DNA of 64,000 bases from Chryseobacterium lathyri (GCF_003290185.1 NZ_QNFY01000001.1:248001-312000); one strand, 5' to 3'; shown: positions 34,087-42,286, numbered from the stretch's first letter. Notes: generated by a model from the sequence alone, not told the origin. Program-made: numbers and translations.

Positions 34087-34995
34087 ATGAAAAATTTAAT
34101 TTTAGCAATCGTATTATTTACAACATTAATTTCAAGCCAAGTATTTTCACAAACTAAAAGAACCCCCGCCTCCTTTGGAAGGGAAGAATATATTGAAGTA
34201 GAAAAGAATGTGCGGCTTCATGTAACCGACCTTGGTGAGGGGGAGCCTATTGTTTTAATTCACGGATGGCCATTGAGCGATGCTATGTATGAATATCAAT
34301 ATGCCGATTTTATTCAAAAGGGTTACCGGGTGATAGGAATTACATTAAGAGGATTCGGATTATCCGATAAACCCGGAGGAAAGTATAACTATGATGTTTT
34401 TGCGGATGATATTAAGGTCGTTTTAGATAAACTGGACATTAAAAATGCAACAATCGGTGGATTTTCGATGGGAGGTGCAACGGTCATTCATTATGTAGCC
34501 AAATATAATGCGGCCCATGTTTCCAAAATGGCATTGTTTGGAGCAGCGGCACCTGTATGGACAAAACGTGCGGATTTTAATTATGGTTTATGGACCAAAG
34601 AGGATGTTAATGGATTGATTAATCTCAACAATACAAACCGTCCAGAGCTATTCGCCACATTCGGTAAAATCTTTCCTGCAAATGACACCAGTGTGTCTCA
34701 AGGGCATGGAGCCTGGTTAGGAAATATTCAGGCTCAGGCATCACCTTACGCAATGGCAGAAGGGCTAAAAACCTTAAGAGACAGTAACTTGCGTAATGAT
34801 CTGAAGAAAATAACAATTCCAACGCTGATTTTACACGGTAAGTTAGATAAAATCTGTTCCTATGATCTTGCTGAACAAATGAAAGCCTTACTTAAAAATG
34901 CCACTTTGGTTCCTTTCGAAAAAAGCGGTCATGCCCTTTTCATCGAGGAACTGGAAAAATTTAATAACGAATTATTCAACTTCATCAAAAAGTAA
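34087..34995 (+). CDS. Secreted alpha/beta hydrolase
   Basis: A 302-residue alpha/beta-fold hydrolase with a signal peptide (KNLILAIVLFTTLISSQVFSQ), which fixes the start at ATG 34087 rather than the upstream ATG 34036. The oxyanion motif IVLIHGWPLSD lies near 55-65, nucleophile Ser127 in GGFSMGG, acid Asp in LHGKLDKIC near 261, and His in KSGHALFIEE near 283. The nearest relatives look like haloperoxidase/esterase-type hydrolases, similar in layout to the cytoplasmic protein at 55109. Substrate unknown. Confidence 0.83.
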   Translation: MKNLILAIVLFTTLISSQVFSQTKRTPASFGREEYIEVEKNVRLHVTDLGEGEPIVLIHGWPLSDAMYEYQYADFIQKGYRVIGITLRGFGLSDKPGGKYNYDVFADDIKVVLDKLDIKNATIGGFSMGGATVIHYVAKYNAAHVSKMALFGAAAPVWTKRADFNYGLWTKEDVNGLINLNNTNRPELFATFGKIFPANDTSVSQGHGAWLGNIQAQASPYAMAEGLKTLRDSNLRNDLKKITIPTLILHGKLDKICSYDLAEQMKALLKNATLVPFEKSGHALFIEELEKFNNELFNFIKK

Positions 34996-35004
34996 GTGAA
35001 AAAC

Positions 35005-35042
35005 AAAAGAGGTTAGTTTTCTACAAGCTAACTTCTTTTTTA
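35005..35042 (+). terminator. Terminator of the secreted hydrolase gene
   Basis: AAAAGAGGTTAG pairs with CTAACTTCTTTT (one G-T) around an 11-base loop, followed by T-rich sequence. Confidence 0.8.
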
Positions 35043-35061
35043 TCTCATAAAATCAATTAAC

Positions 35062-35136
35062 ATGAGCAAATTTATATTTTTACTGTTTTCGCTGACATTG
35101 GTGTCATGCAGTATAAAAAAAGAAGTTATGCGGTAA
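35062..35136 (+). CDS. Lipoprotein signal-peptide frame leading into RidA by -1 shift
   Basis: A 24-codon frame starting MSKFIFLLFSLTLVSCSIKK is a complete lipoprotein signal peptide with lipobox LVSC, but it meets TAA at 35134. The RidA frame runs in the -1 phase and overlaps it. A -1 shift on the A7 run at 35115-35121 would join SIKK to RSYAVKHTD of RidA, giving a 145-residue lipidated RidA. Either recoding, a recent frameshift mutation, or a sequencing error in the homopolymer explains this. Confidence 0.6.
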   Translation: MSKFIFLLFSLTLVSCSIKKEVMR

Positions 35137-35498
35137 AACATACTGATTTACCAAACCCCATAGGCCCTTATAGCCATTCAACCCATTATGAGAATCTGAT
35201 ATTTATTTCAGGCCAGATCGGATTGGATCAAAAAACAAACAGTTTAAAAGCAGGAATTGAAGAACAGACAGTTCAGATTTTTGAGAATTTAAAGATTATT
35301 CTCGAGGACAATCATTCCGATTTTGAACATATCACAAAAACAACCATTTTTATGACCAATATGAACCATTTTGAAATAGTCAATACAATATATAGCAAGT
35401 ATTTTCATAATCATTTCCCCGCAAGGAGTACTATTGAAGTAGTGTCTTTGCCTCGAAATGCAAGTATTGAAATTGAATGTATAGCTGTTAAAAAATAA
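35106..35498 (+). CDS. RidA/YjgF/YER057c-family protein (frameshifted lipoprotein or internal start)
   Basis: A 130-residue frame with the RidA fold: LPNPIGPYSHS near 15-25, LIFISGQIGLD near 31-41, and PARSTIEVVSLPRNASIEIECIAV with the conserved catalytic Arg107. RidA enzymes hydrolyse reactive enamine/imine intermediates. ATG 35106 is the first start in this frame, but it overlaps the lipobox cysteine codon of an upstream signal peptide in another frame, so the original protein was probably a lipoprotein. Whether a cytoplasmic form is really made from 35106 is unknown. Confidence 0.75.
   Translation: MQYKKRSYAVKHTDLPNPIGPYSHSTHYENLIFISGQIGLDQKTNSLKAGIEEQTVQIFENLKIILEDNHSDFEHITKTTIFMTNMNHFEIVNTIYSKYFHNHFPARSTIEVVSLPRNASIEIECIAVKK
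35115..35121 (+). other. A7 slippery heptamer in correct phase for -1 frameshift
   Basis: The signal-peptide frame reads ATA AAA AAA, giving the slippery A-AAA-AAA heptamer exactly in phase. Slipping back one base enters the RidA frame. Transcriptional slippage on A7 would have a similar outcome. Confidence 0.55.
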
Positions 35499-35522
35499 AT
35501 ATTTCAATAAATAAAAATGCTT

Positions 35523-35566
35523 TAAAAAAAAATGGATAATTAGACTTTGTAATCCTAATTACCCAT
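35523..35566 (-). terminator. Terminator of the SDR gene
   Basis: On the minus strand AATGGGTAATTAG pairs with CTAATTATCCATT (one G-T), followed by T9. It lies between the convergent RidA and SDR genes. Confidence 0.8.
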
Positions 35567-35593
35567 TATCTGATCCATAAAAGCTAATCCGGC

Positions 35594-36349
35594 TTATCTT
35601 GTTGTATAGCCGCCGTTTGCAAAAATAGTCTGGCCTGTAATCCACCAACCGTCAGTCACTAAAAATTCTACCAGCGGAGCGATGTCATTAATATTCGTCA
35701 ACCCACCTAATGCTGATGCTGATTTGTGATAAGCTACTGCATCTTCACTTTCCTGTCCGTAGAAGAAGGGCGTATCCATTGGACCTGGAGCAACAGCTGT
35801 TACAGAAATTCCTCTGGCTCCGAACTCTTTAGAAGCTGCTCTTGTAAAATGTTCTACCGGAGCCTTGGCGCCTGCATAAGTGGAATATAAACCTGTGTAA
35901 GCAGCCAGTAATGAAGTTACAATAGTACAGATTTTACCATTGTCATTTAGCTTTTTACCGGCTTCCTGTAAAAAGAAATAGGCTGATTTGGAGTTGATTC
36001 CGAACATTTTATCATATTCTTCTTCAGTAGTTTCTGTAAACGGTTTTTTCAATACCATACCCACTGTATTGATCGCAATATCAATACCCCCGAATTTAGC
36101 AATAGCTTCATCAAAGAATTTAGTAACGTTTTCCACTTTGGTGAGATCACCCTGAAATAAAAATGCTTCTGCTCCTAAAGCCTGAGCTTCAGATAAAGTT
36201 TTTTCACTTTCTGCTCTAGAACTTTCGCTGTTGTAATGTATGGCAAGTTTTGCTCCTTTAGCTGCAAAATCTTTGCTTAGTAATCCTCCCAGGTTTTTGC
36301 CTCCTCCGGCAATTAATACAACTTTGCCCTGTAAATTATTTTTCGACAT
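35594..36349 (-). CDS. SDR-family NAD(P)-dependent oxidoreductase
   Basis: A 251-residue classical short-chain dehydrogenase. The cofactor loop is VLIAGGGKNLGGLLSKDFA (about 11-29), INTVGM near 89 stands for the NNAG motif, a Ser precedes the catalytic YAGAK (Tyr and Lys near 158 and 162), and VAPGPMDTPFF follows. The GGGKNLGG form and HYNS after the second strand suggest preference for NADP, which is inference. It is a single-gene unit; the substrate is unknown. A near-consensus CATATTTG lies about 27-34 bases upstream. Confidence 0.88.
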   Translation of the reverse strand: MSKNNLQGKVVLIAGGGKNLGGLLSKDFAAKGAKLAIHYNSESSRAESEKTLSEAQALGAEAFLFQGDLTKVENVTKFFDEAIAKFGGIDIAINTVGMVLKKPFTETTEEEYDKMFGINSKSAYFFLQEAGKKLNDNGKICTIVTSLLAAYTGLYSTYAGAKAPVEHFTRAASKEFGARGISVTAVAPGPMDTPFFYGQESEDAVAYHKSASALGGLTNINDIAPLVEFLVTDGWWITGQTIFANGGYTTR

Positions 36350-36582
36350 AATATTGTTTTTAATTTTTGTACATACAAATATGACTATTTAGTTATGTCT
36401 AAACATGGTGAACTTTTCAGAAGTTGTTAGAAATTCCGAATTTATTTGACCTTGCATGAAATTAAACCTTGCCATGACCGAAAATTCAATTCATTTGAAC
36501 TTGCAGTAATGCATAATTATAATTCTTGATTTAAGTAATACGAAGAGTATAAACTCATGTCAAAAAAACATATTTTTACATA

Positions 36583-37047
36583 ATGCAATTAATATTACAT
36601 GAAGAATCTTTTTCAGCACCCCAATGGCTAAAAATTATAGTGTACATTTTGAGCCCTGCTTTAATATTGCTGGGAATTACTTTATTAGTGTTTAAAGATG
36701 CAGTCGGGGAGGTTATTTTTTTGGTTCCCTTGATATTTCTAATTGCTGTTTCTATGTTTTTTTATACCAGGCTAAAATTGGTTATTTCCGATAAAGGAAT
36801 TTGTTTTACCGGTGGACTGAGGAAACATGTTATTTCCTGGAACGATATTATAAAAGTAGATATGGTTAGATTAGGAAAATACAAAACACCCAAAGTAATC
36901 ATCCATTATTCTGACAGAAAACTGGAACTGGATAAAGGTTTCTATCTCAAAGTAAAGTTCAGCAAGATTTTATTGCTTTTAGAGACGAAAATTACTCCGG
37001 AATTATTTACGGAACAATATCAGGATATCCGCCGTAATATTAAATAA
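36583..37047 (+). CDS. Unknown membrane protein with PH-like domain, 154 aa
   Basis: Two transmembrane helices at about 16-38 and 44-64 precede a cytoplasmic domain with the pattern LVISDKGICFTGGLRKHVISWNDIIKVDMVRL, KTPKVIIHY and a final helix. This resembles bacterial PH-domain membrane proteins (the strand with WNDI then long strands). I cannot name a family with certainty. It stands alone between an SDR gene and an opposite-strand secreted protein. Confidence 0.65.
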   Translation: MQLILHEESFSAPQWLKIIVYILSPALILLGITLLVFKDAVGEVIFLVPLIFLIAVSMFFYTRLKLVISDKGICFTGGLRKHVISWNDIIKVDMVRLGKYKTPKVIIHYSDRKLELDKGFYLKVKFSKILLLLETKITPELFTEQYQDIRRNIK

Positions 37048-37124
37048 TATATCAATTTAGTGATTATTGGCTGTCTTTGCAATGATCTATAAATTTTAAC
37101 TAGAAACTAGAATTATGCATTCTC

Positions 37125-37162
37125 AAAAAAAAAATAGCCGCATAATAAAATACAGCTATTTT
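37125..37162 (-). terminator. Terminator of the 37183 gene
   Basis: AAAATAGC pairs with GCTATTTT around a 16-base loop, with ten T following on the minus strand, about 21 bases after the stop. Confidence 0.7.
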
Positions 37163-37182
37163 CTTTCTATAAAAAATGTTTA

Positions 37183-37866
37183 CTAGTTACTTCTTGAGCG
37201 TGATATAGATAAGAGATAGACAAGATGGGCAAACATACTTCTTTTCACAGACTCTACTTTGATATCACCTGTTGTCTGATTGATGGTGGTTACCAGATCC
37301 GCATTACATTGCCCGGAGAAGGATCCGCTTCCCAAATAATTGGCCGCATTCGCAACAGGGTAGGAGATTCTGGGATAATCGGGGGCAACCTGTTCAGCGG
37401 CTGTTAGTCCGCCTACATAACCTTTATTATCAATAAAGCGCGCAGCCCAGGTTCCCAAAAACTGCCCATTACCCGTATTAATAGTTTGCCCTACCACGAT
37501 TTGAGTATCTATTGCCTTCGTAAAACCAGCGCATGAGCTATAATGATTTACACTAACCGTGCAGGAAGAGGCATTATCAGTCGGTTGGAAACATTTTCCT
37601 TCATAAACGGTCAGCCTTTGTTCAGCAGGAGACATGGAGGTGTTTAATAATGCTTTCGGAGAGAAAATTTCTTCAGGTGAAACTAACGTTAAAACTCCTT
37701 GCGGATCTGCAGCAACTATTTTTCTTTCCGCATTGGCAAGCCCTCTCACCCGAACCAGCCCGTTGACATCCAGGGTATGGGTAGGTGATTCTATATTAAT
37801 CCCTACCTGTGATTTCACACCGCCGGAAAAGGCTATTGCAACAAAAAATATTAATCCTGTTTTCAT
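37183..37866 (-). CDS. Secreted surface-type protein, 227 aa, function unknown
   Basis: A signal peptide (KTGLIFFVAIAFSGGVKSQ) is followed by VGINIESPTHTLDVNGLVRVRG, a phrase typical of many flavobacterial secreted proteins that resemble phage tail-fibre or trimeric adhesin stems. The middle contains paired cysteines (KCFQ, SSCTV, SSCAGF, GQCNAD), likely disulfides. No T9SS sorting tail is visible. Adhesion or surface display is a guess from the N-terminal pattern only. Confidence 0.6.
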   Translation of the reverse strand: MKTGLIFFVAIAFSGGVKSQVGINIESPTHTLDVNGLVRVRGLANAERKIVAADPQGVLTLVSPEEIFSPKALLNTSMSPAEQRLTVYEGKCFQPTDNASSCTVSVNHYSSCAGFTKAIDTQIVVGQTINTGNGQFLGTWAARFIDNKGYVGGLTAAEQVAPDYPRISYPVANAANYLGSGSFSGQCNADLVTTINQTTGDIKVESVKRSMFAHLVYLLSISRSRSN

Positions 37867-38144
37867 CTTATTATTTGAATTTTAATAGTTATTTAGATTT
37901 TTCACTAAAGTAAGAAATATTTATAATCTTGAAGACAAATTTCATATAAATTATTTTTGGCAGGAAAAAAATCATGAAAAGTTGAATCGTGTAATAATTA
38001 ATTAAAGTAATTGCTATTGAAACAATGAAATACTGCACCTATTTTTAATATCTTACTGTGTAATTGCTTGTTTCCATTTAGTAAATAATTGTATTTTAGC
38101 CAAAATATGCAGCTTATTCATAAAAATATAAACAGCTGATTAAA
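37867..38144. other. AT-rich gap without a gene
   Basis: About 280 bases between two divergent genes. No open frame, RNA fold or strong promoter was seen here; the operator and promoter of the following lipoprotein gene lie just beyond. Confidence 0.4.
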
Positions 38145-38161
38145 ATTCAGACAATCTGAAT
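38145..38161. promoter_or_regulatory. Candidate operator, ATTCAGA-CAA-TCTGAAT
   Basis: Perfect 7-base arms with a 3-base centre, lying where the -33 element of the next promoter should be. The binding regulator is unknown. Confidence 0.5.
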
Positions 38162-38173
38162 CAAAAAAATTAG

Positions 38174-38181
38174 TAGATTTG
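38174..38181 (+). promoter_or_regulatory. -7 element of the 38282 lipoprotein gene
   Basis: TAGATTTG, exact TAnnTTTG, giving a 5' leader of roughly 95 bases. Confidence 0.5.
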
Positions 38182-38281
38182 CACGGAACAAGCCAAAATA
38201 CTTATTCAGTTTTTCTATTTCTAAAGTAGAAGATGAATAAATAACAATAAAATTTGATTAGCTTATAAACTATTAGAAACT

Positions 38282-38650
38282 ATGAAGAAACTTTTTTTAC
38301 TTCTTTTAACAGCCTTTTTATTTATCGGATGCAGCTCTGATGATGATACTATTTATGATTATATAGGAACATGGTCAGGAAAATATACCGGAAGTGATGA
38401 TGGAACCTGGAATCTTGTGGTTGCCAGTGACGGGAAGGTAACCGGAACAATGCATTCTACAGTCAATGACGAAAATTATAACATTTCCGGAAATTTAACT
38501 GATACCGGAGATCTTACTGCTGTAGTCGGGCTTCCTTCCGATGGAGAATTCAAAGGAACTCTTTCAAGAGAAAAAAATGGAAACGGAAATTGGTCAAACG
38601 CTGTTCCTACACCGGCTAGATCCGGAACCTGGACAGGAAACAAACAATAA
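38282..38650 (+). CDS. Small lipoprotein, 122 aa
   Basis: A signal peptide with lipobox FIGC (Cys17) is followed by SSDDD, an acidic stretch that resembles the lipoprotein export signal known in Bacteroidota for surface display. The rest reads as short beta strands rich in Gly, Asp and Thr (YIGTWSGKYTG, WNLVVASDGKVTGTMHS, DGEFKGTLSR, GTWTGNKQ), probably a small beta-barrel or calycin-like domain. Function unknown. Confidence 0.7.
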   Translation: MKKLFLLLLTAFLFIGCSSDDDTIYDYIGTWSGKYTGSDDGTWNLVVASDGKVTGTMHSTVNDENYNISGNLTDTGDLTAVVGLPSDGEFKGTLSREKNGNGNWSNAVPTPARSGTWTGNKQ

Positions 38651-38654
38651 ACAG

Positions 38655-38685
38655 AAAGCCTGCAGATTAATCTGCAGGCTTTTTT
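38655..38685. terminator. Palindromic terminator shared by convergent genes
   Basis: A 28-base perfect palindrome (AAAGCCTGCAGATT and its complement) followed by T-run. The last codons and stop of the minus-strand gene lie inside the hairpin. Confidence 0.85.
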
Positions 38686-39335
38686 ATTTCAATAAATCCC
38701 ATATGGGTAGTTTCTCCCTTACTTCTAAGCACTAAAAAACAGAGTAGGAGCCCGGCATCCTGAAAATGCCTCCTAAAACGGATTTCTGCATCCTGCTTTA
38801 CCAAAAGTTGATCTTCAAAATATTCAGCAGAATATATTTCCAGATCCGGGTGTATGGTGATTATTACTATTTCATCTGCTGGCAGATTATCCGCTACATT
38901 CAGGACCATATCTTCCTTTTCTTCAAAAACAAAAAAATCACTGCTGAAATTCTTTTTATTTCCAAATTTAAATTCCTTGAGAAACGTCATTCCTCTTTCA
39001 GTAAGAAGACCGTTGTGCACGGTTCTTTTTCCTTTCTCTGAAACAGCATCAAAATCCTTAATCGCGGTCATCAGTTTCGCAAACCTTTGGTAGAGCAGAG
39101 GCTCGCCGGTTTCCTTAATATAGTTTTCAATACAGCTTCGTATCATTTTTCCTGCTTTCGAGCAATGCCCGAATTCAGAACTGTTCTGCCTTACTTTTTC
39201 ATAAGTAGGACTTTTCTTGAAAGCCGTTTTATTGAATCCACTTTTCTTCCGTACCACATTTTTCCCGTTCAGGCTGTAAAAAACCAGATCGCCTACGCTT
39301 CCATTGATCTTTATTAAACTTTCGTACGTTGCCAT
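38667..39335 (-). CDS. Unknown basic protein, 222 aa
   Basis: No signal peptide or membrane segment. The N-terminus, TYESLIKINGSVGDLVFY then SLNGKNVVRKKSGFNK, resembles a family of short unnamed flavobacterial proteins that I cannot place. It is Lys/Phe rich, with a predicted alpha-helical middle (about 45-100) and a beta-rich C-terminal half. A single gene; its stop lies within the shared terminator hairpin. Confidence 0.6.
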   Translation of the reverse strand: MATYESLIKINGSVGDLVFYSLNGKNVVRKKSGFNKTAFKKSPTYEKVRQNSSEFGHCSKAGKMIRSCIENYIKETGEPLLYQRFAKLMTAIKDFDAVSEKGKRTVHNGLLTERGMTFLKEFKFGNKKNFSSDFFVFEEKEDMVLNVADNLPADEIVIITIHPDLEIYSAEYFEDQLLVKQDAEIRFRRHFQDAGLLLCFLVLRSKGETTHMGFIEIKKPAD

Positions 39336-39409
39336 ATCACAAAATTGGACTCAAATATACTAATAAATATATGAAATTATAATTTTAACATATATTTATT
39401 ATATAGTTG

Positions 39410-39425
39410 TAGTATAGTTATACTA
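39410..39425. promoter_or_regulatory. Candidate operator, TAGTATA-GT-TATACTA
   Basis: A 16-base perfect inverted repeat covering the expected -33 of the NlpC gene promoter. In very AT-rich DNA chance formation is possible. Confidence 0.35.
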
Positions 39426-39444
39426 TAGTTAATATATAAAAATG

Positions 39445-39452
39445 TATATTTG
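39445..39452 (+). promoter_or_regulatory. -7 element of the NlpC/P60 gene
   Basis: TATATTTG, exact consensus, 32 bases before the start. Confidence 0.5.
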
Positions 39453-39483
39453 CCATATAATTAGTTACTTCATTTAAAATCAG

Positions 39484-40062
39484 ATGACTATGATACCGGG
39501 ATTATTTGAAAAAAACTTAAGAATAAAGCAGCTTTCCGTTCTTATGATTGCCTCTGTTATTGCAGTTTCCTGCGGATCTTCAAAGAAGGTATCTTCCAAA
39601 AAAAATACAGGAAATAAAACTGTTGTAAAAACTGAGAATCTCAGAAAACTAGATTCAAAATTTAACGGAAGCATTTCCAGATCAGTCAGCGATATCCTGA
39701 AAGATGCTGAAAAATATATCGGAACGCCTTATAGATTTGGAGGAAATACATCTTCAGGTTTTGACTGTTCAGGATTTACCGTAAAAGTTTTTGAAGAAAA
39801 TGATTTCTCCCTTCCGCGAAGATCAACAGACCAGGCAGATGCTGGTAAAAAGATTGACATCAAGGAAGTAAAGCCCGGAGATCTGCTTTTCTTTGCAACA
39901 GCCGGAGGAAGCAGGGTTTCCCATGTAGGTATTGTTCACGATATCGGGGCAGATGGAGAAGTGAAATTCATCCATGCTTCAACTTCAAAAGGGGTGATTA
40001 TCTCTTCATTAAACGAAAAATACTGGAATAAAGCTTATCTCCACGCTCAGAGAGTACTATAA
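39484..40062 (+). CDS. NlpC/P60 peptidoglycan endopeptidase lipoprotein
   Basis: A 192-residue lipoprotein (lipobox AVSC, Cys30) with a Lys/Ser-rich linker and a C-terminal NlpC/P60 domain (about 68-190). The catalytic triad is visible: Cys95 in GFDCSGF, His near 148 in SHVGIV, and His near 163 in FIHAST. Enzymes of this group cut between D-Glu and diaminopimelate in peptidoglycan stem peptides, like E. coli MepS/Spr. Start at 39484 or 39490 is equally possible; both give the same mature protein. Confidence 0.88.
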   Translation: MTMIPGLFEKNLRIKQLSVLMIASVIAVSCGSSKKVSSKKNTGNKTVVKTENLRKLDSKFNGSISRSVSDILKDAEKYIGTPYRFGGNTSSGFDCSGFTVKVFEENDFSLPRRSTDQADAGKKIDIKEVKPGDLLFFATAGGSRVSHVGIVHDIGADGEVKFIHASTSKGVIISSLNEKYWNKAYLHAQRVL

Positions 40063-40109
40063 CTAAGACTATTATTTGTGAATAACAGTATGCAGGGTCT
40101 GTGACTTAA

Positions 40110-40141
40110 CTTGTATACTATGACAATCTTTTGTATTTTTG
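40110..40141 (+). promoter_or_regulatory. Promoter of dapD
   Basis: CTTG (40110-40113), 20-base spacer and TATTTTTG (40134-40141), 57 bases before the ATG. Confidence 0.55.
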
Positions 40142-40198
40142 GCCTTCAGAACTGTGGGAAGCTGCAGGGATAATTTATACTAAAATCAAACAAGAAAC

Positions 40199-41011
40199 AT
40201 GTCGTTACAACAAACTATTGAAAACATTTGGGATAATAGAGATTTATTACAGAACGAAGACAGCAAGAAAGCGATAAGAGAAGTTATTTCTTTATTGGAT
40301 TCAGGTGAGCTTCGTGTTGCTGAGCCTACAGAAAATGGATGGCAGGTAAATGAATGGGTGAAGAAAGCCGTAGTAATGTATTTCCCGATTCAGAAGATGG
40401 AAACTATTGAAGTAGGTCCGTTTGAATTTCATGACAAAATTCCTTTGAAGAGAAATTATGCCGAAAAAGGAGTAAGAGTTGTACCGCATGCAATTGCCAG
40501 AGAAGGATCTTTCGTTGCTTCAGGAGTGATTTTGATGCCGTCTTATGTAAATATCGGAGCTTATGTAGATTCAGGAACTATGGTTGATACCTGGGCAACA
40601 GTAGGAAGCTGTGCACAGATCGGTAAAAATGTTCACCTGAGTGGTGGAGTTGGTATCGGTGGTGTATTGGAGCCTTTACAGGCAGCTCCTGTTATCATTG
40701 AAGATGATTGTTTCATCGGCTCAAGATGTATCGTTGTAGAAGGTGTTCACGTAGAAAAAGAAGCCGTATTGGGTGCTAATGTTGTACTGACTGCTTCTAC
40801 AAAAATTATTGACGTTACAGGTGACCAGCCTGTTGAGATCAAAGGAAGAGTTCCTGCCCGTTCAGTAGTAATCCCGGGAAGCTATACAAAACAGTATCCT
40901 GCAGGAGAATACCAGGTTCCATGTGCATTGATTATCGGCCAGAGAAAAGAATCTACAGATAAAAAAACATCCCTTAATGATGCTTTAAGAGAGAATAATG
41001 TAGCCGTATAA
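40199..41011 (+). CDS. dapD: Tetrahydrodipicolinate N-succinyltransferase
   Basis: A 270-residue enzyme of the succinyl branch of lysine and diaminopimelate synthesis. An N-terminal helical domain precedes a left-handed parallel beta-helix built of hexapeptides (GVILMPSYVNIGAYVDSG, TWATVGSCAQIGKNVHLSGGVGIGG, EDDCFIGSRCIVVEGVHV). The signature GGVGIGGVLEPLQAAP and the C-terminal YTKQYPAGEYQVPCALIIG are typical. Length is standard. Transcribed alone with its own promoter and terminator. Confidence 0.95.
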   Translation: MSLQQTIENIWDNRDLLQNEDSKKAIREVISLLDSGELRVAEPTENGWQVNEWVKKAVVMYFPIQKMETIEVGPFEFHDKIPLKRNYAEKGVRVVPHAIAREGSFVASGVILMPSYVNIGAYVDSGTMVDTWATVGSCAQIGKNVHLSGGVGIGGVLEPLQAAPVIIEDDCFIGSRCIVVEGVHVEKEAVLGANVVLTASTKIIDVTGDQPVEIKGRVPARSVVIPGSYTKQYPAGEYQVPCALIIGQRKESTDKKTSLNDALRENNVAV

Positions 41012-41056
41012 GCTGTGTTTTCCCTAAATTTTAAAGTTTCATTTTAAAATTTATAT

Positions 41057-41092
41057 AATAAACCCTGAATAGTCATTTAGGGTTTATTTTAT
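41057..41092 (+). terminator. Terminator of dapD
   Basis: AATAAACCCT pairs with AGGGTTTATT around a 12-base loop, followed by T-rich sequence. Confidence 0.75.
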
Positions 41093-41135
41093 TTATACCT
41101 TTAAACAGTTAAAAAAGCTTATTAAAAACTTTGAT

Positions 41136-42233
41136 ATGAAAATTGCCTTCGATGCAAAACGTTTTTTTCACAATACGTCCGGATTGGGCAATTATTCAAG
41201 GGACCTTGTCAGGATTCTTTCTCAATACTATCCTGAAAACGAATACCTGCTGCTGAACAAAAACAGTTCAGAGAGAGGTAAAGAAATCCTGGAAAAACCA
41301 AATGTCCGGTTTGTATCTACCTCAAAAGGAAATCTTTCCCGACAGCTTAAAATGGGAAAAGATGCCCAAAAACAAGGAGCAGATATATTTCATGGTCTTT
41401 CCGGTGAACTTCCGTTGAAATGGGGGAAAGAACCTATCAAAAAAATTGTAACGATCCATGACCTGATCTTTATGAGATATCCGCAGTATTATTCCTTCTT
41501 TGACCGGAAAATACACCTGTGGAAATTTAAAAAAGCAGCTTCTTCAGCAGATAAGATCATTGCTATTTCAGAACAGACCAAAAGAGATATTATCGCCTAT
41601 TTAAAAGTTCCTGAAAGCAAAATTGAAGTTATTTACCAGGGATGCCACAAAGCTTTTAAAGAACAGCAGTCTAATGAATTTACTCAGGAGGTAAAGGGAA
41701 AGTTCAGTCTTCCGGAACGCTATATTTTAAACGTTGGAACCATCGAAGACCGTAAAAACCTTCTCAATATCGTTAAAGGAATCAGCGGAACAGATATTCC
41801 GCTGGTTGTTGTTGGAAGAAAGACTAACTACTACAAAAAAGTAGAAGCCTTTATCAGGAAGAACAAAATGGAAAAACAGGTGATTTTCCAGGAAGGGGTT
41901 TCCATGGATGAATTGGCTGTAATTTACAAACTGGCAGACATCTTTGTGTACCCGAGCTTTTTTGAAGGCTTTGGAATTCCGGTAATAGAAGCTCTTTTTT
42001 CAAAGACAGTGACAATCACAAGCAATGCCAGCTGCTTGCCGGAAGCAGGAGGAAAAGACTCCGTTTACATCGATCCTGCCAATTATCTCGATATCGGTGC
42101 CAAAATAAAATTTCTCTGGGAAAATGAATCCGAAAGAAAACGCCGTGCAGAAAAGAGTTTCGAGTTTGTTCAGAAATTTAATGACGAGCCTATTGCCAAG
42201 CAATTGATGGATCTCTACAAAAAAAATCTGTAA
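41136..42233 (+). CDS. GT4-type glycosyltransferase
   Basis: A 365-residue GT-B glycosyltransferase (GT family 4). The N-terminal domain starts MKIAFDAKRFFHNTSGLGNYSRDLV with the glycine loop for the acceptor. The C-terminal domain carries YILNVGTIEDRKNLLNIVKG near 193-212 and the EX7E signature FEGFGIPVIEAL near 275-286, binding the nucleotide sugar. It resembles mannosyl/rhamnosyl transferases of surface polysaccharide. No other polysaccharide genes adjoin, so the product is unknown. The his operon promoter starts 7 bases after its stop. Confidence 0.88.
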   Translation: MKIAFDAKRFFHNTSGLGNYSRDLVRILSQYYPENEYLLLNKNSSERGKEILEKPNVRFVSTSKGNLSRQLKMGKDAQKQGADIFHGLSGELPLKWGKEPIKKIVTIHDLIFMRYPQYYSFFDRKIHLWKFKKAASSADKIIAISEQTKRDIIAYLKVPESKIEVIYQGCHKAFKEQQSNEFTQEVKGKFSLPERYILNVGTIEDRKNLLNIVKGISGTDIPLVVVGRKTNYYKKVEAFIRKNKMEKQVIFQEGVSMDELAVIYKLADIFVYPSFFEGFGIPVIEALFSKTVTITSNASCLPEAGGKDSVYIDPANYLDIGAKIKFLWENESERKRRAEKSFEFVQKFNDEPIAKQLMDLYKKNL

Positions 42234-42239
42234 AAAAAC

Positions 42240-42269
42240 TTTGCAGTTTAAAAATAAATCCTACATTTG
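42240..42269 (+). promoter_or_regulatory. Promoter of the his operon
   Basis: TTTG (42240-42243), 18-base spacer, TACATTTG (42262-42269): a full consensus promoter about 18 bases before the leader-peptide ATG. Confidence 0.75.
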
Positions 42270-42286
42270 TACCACAATTCAAAACA

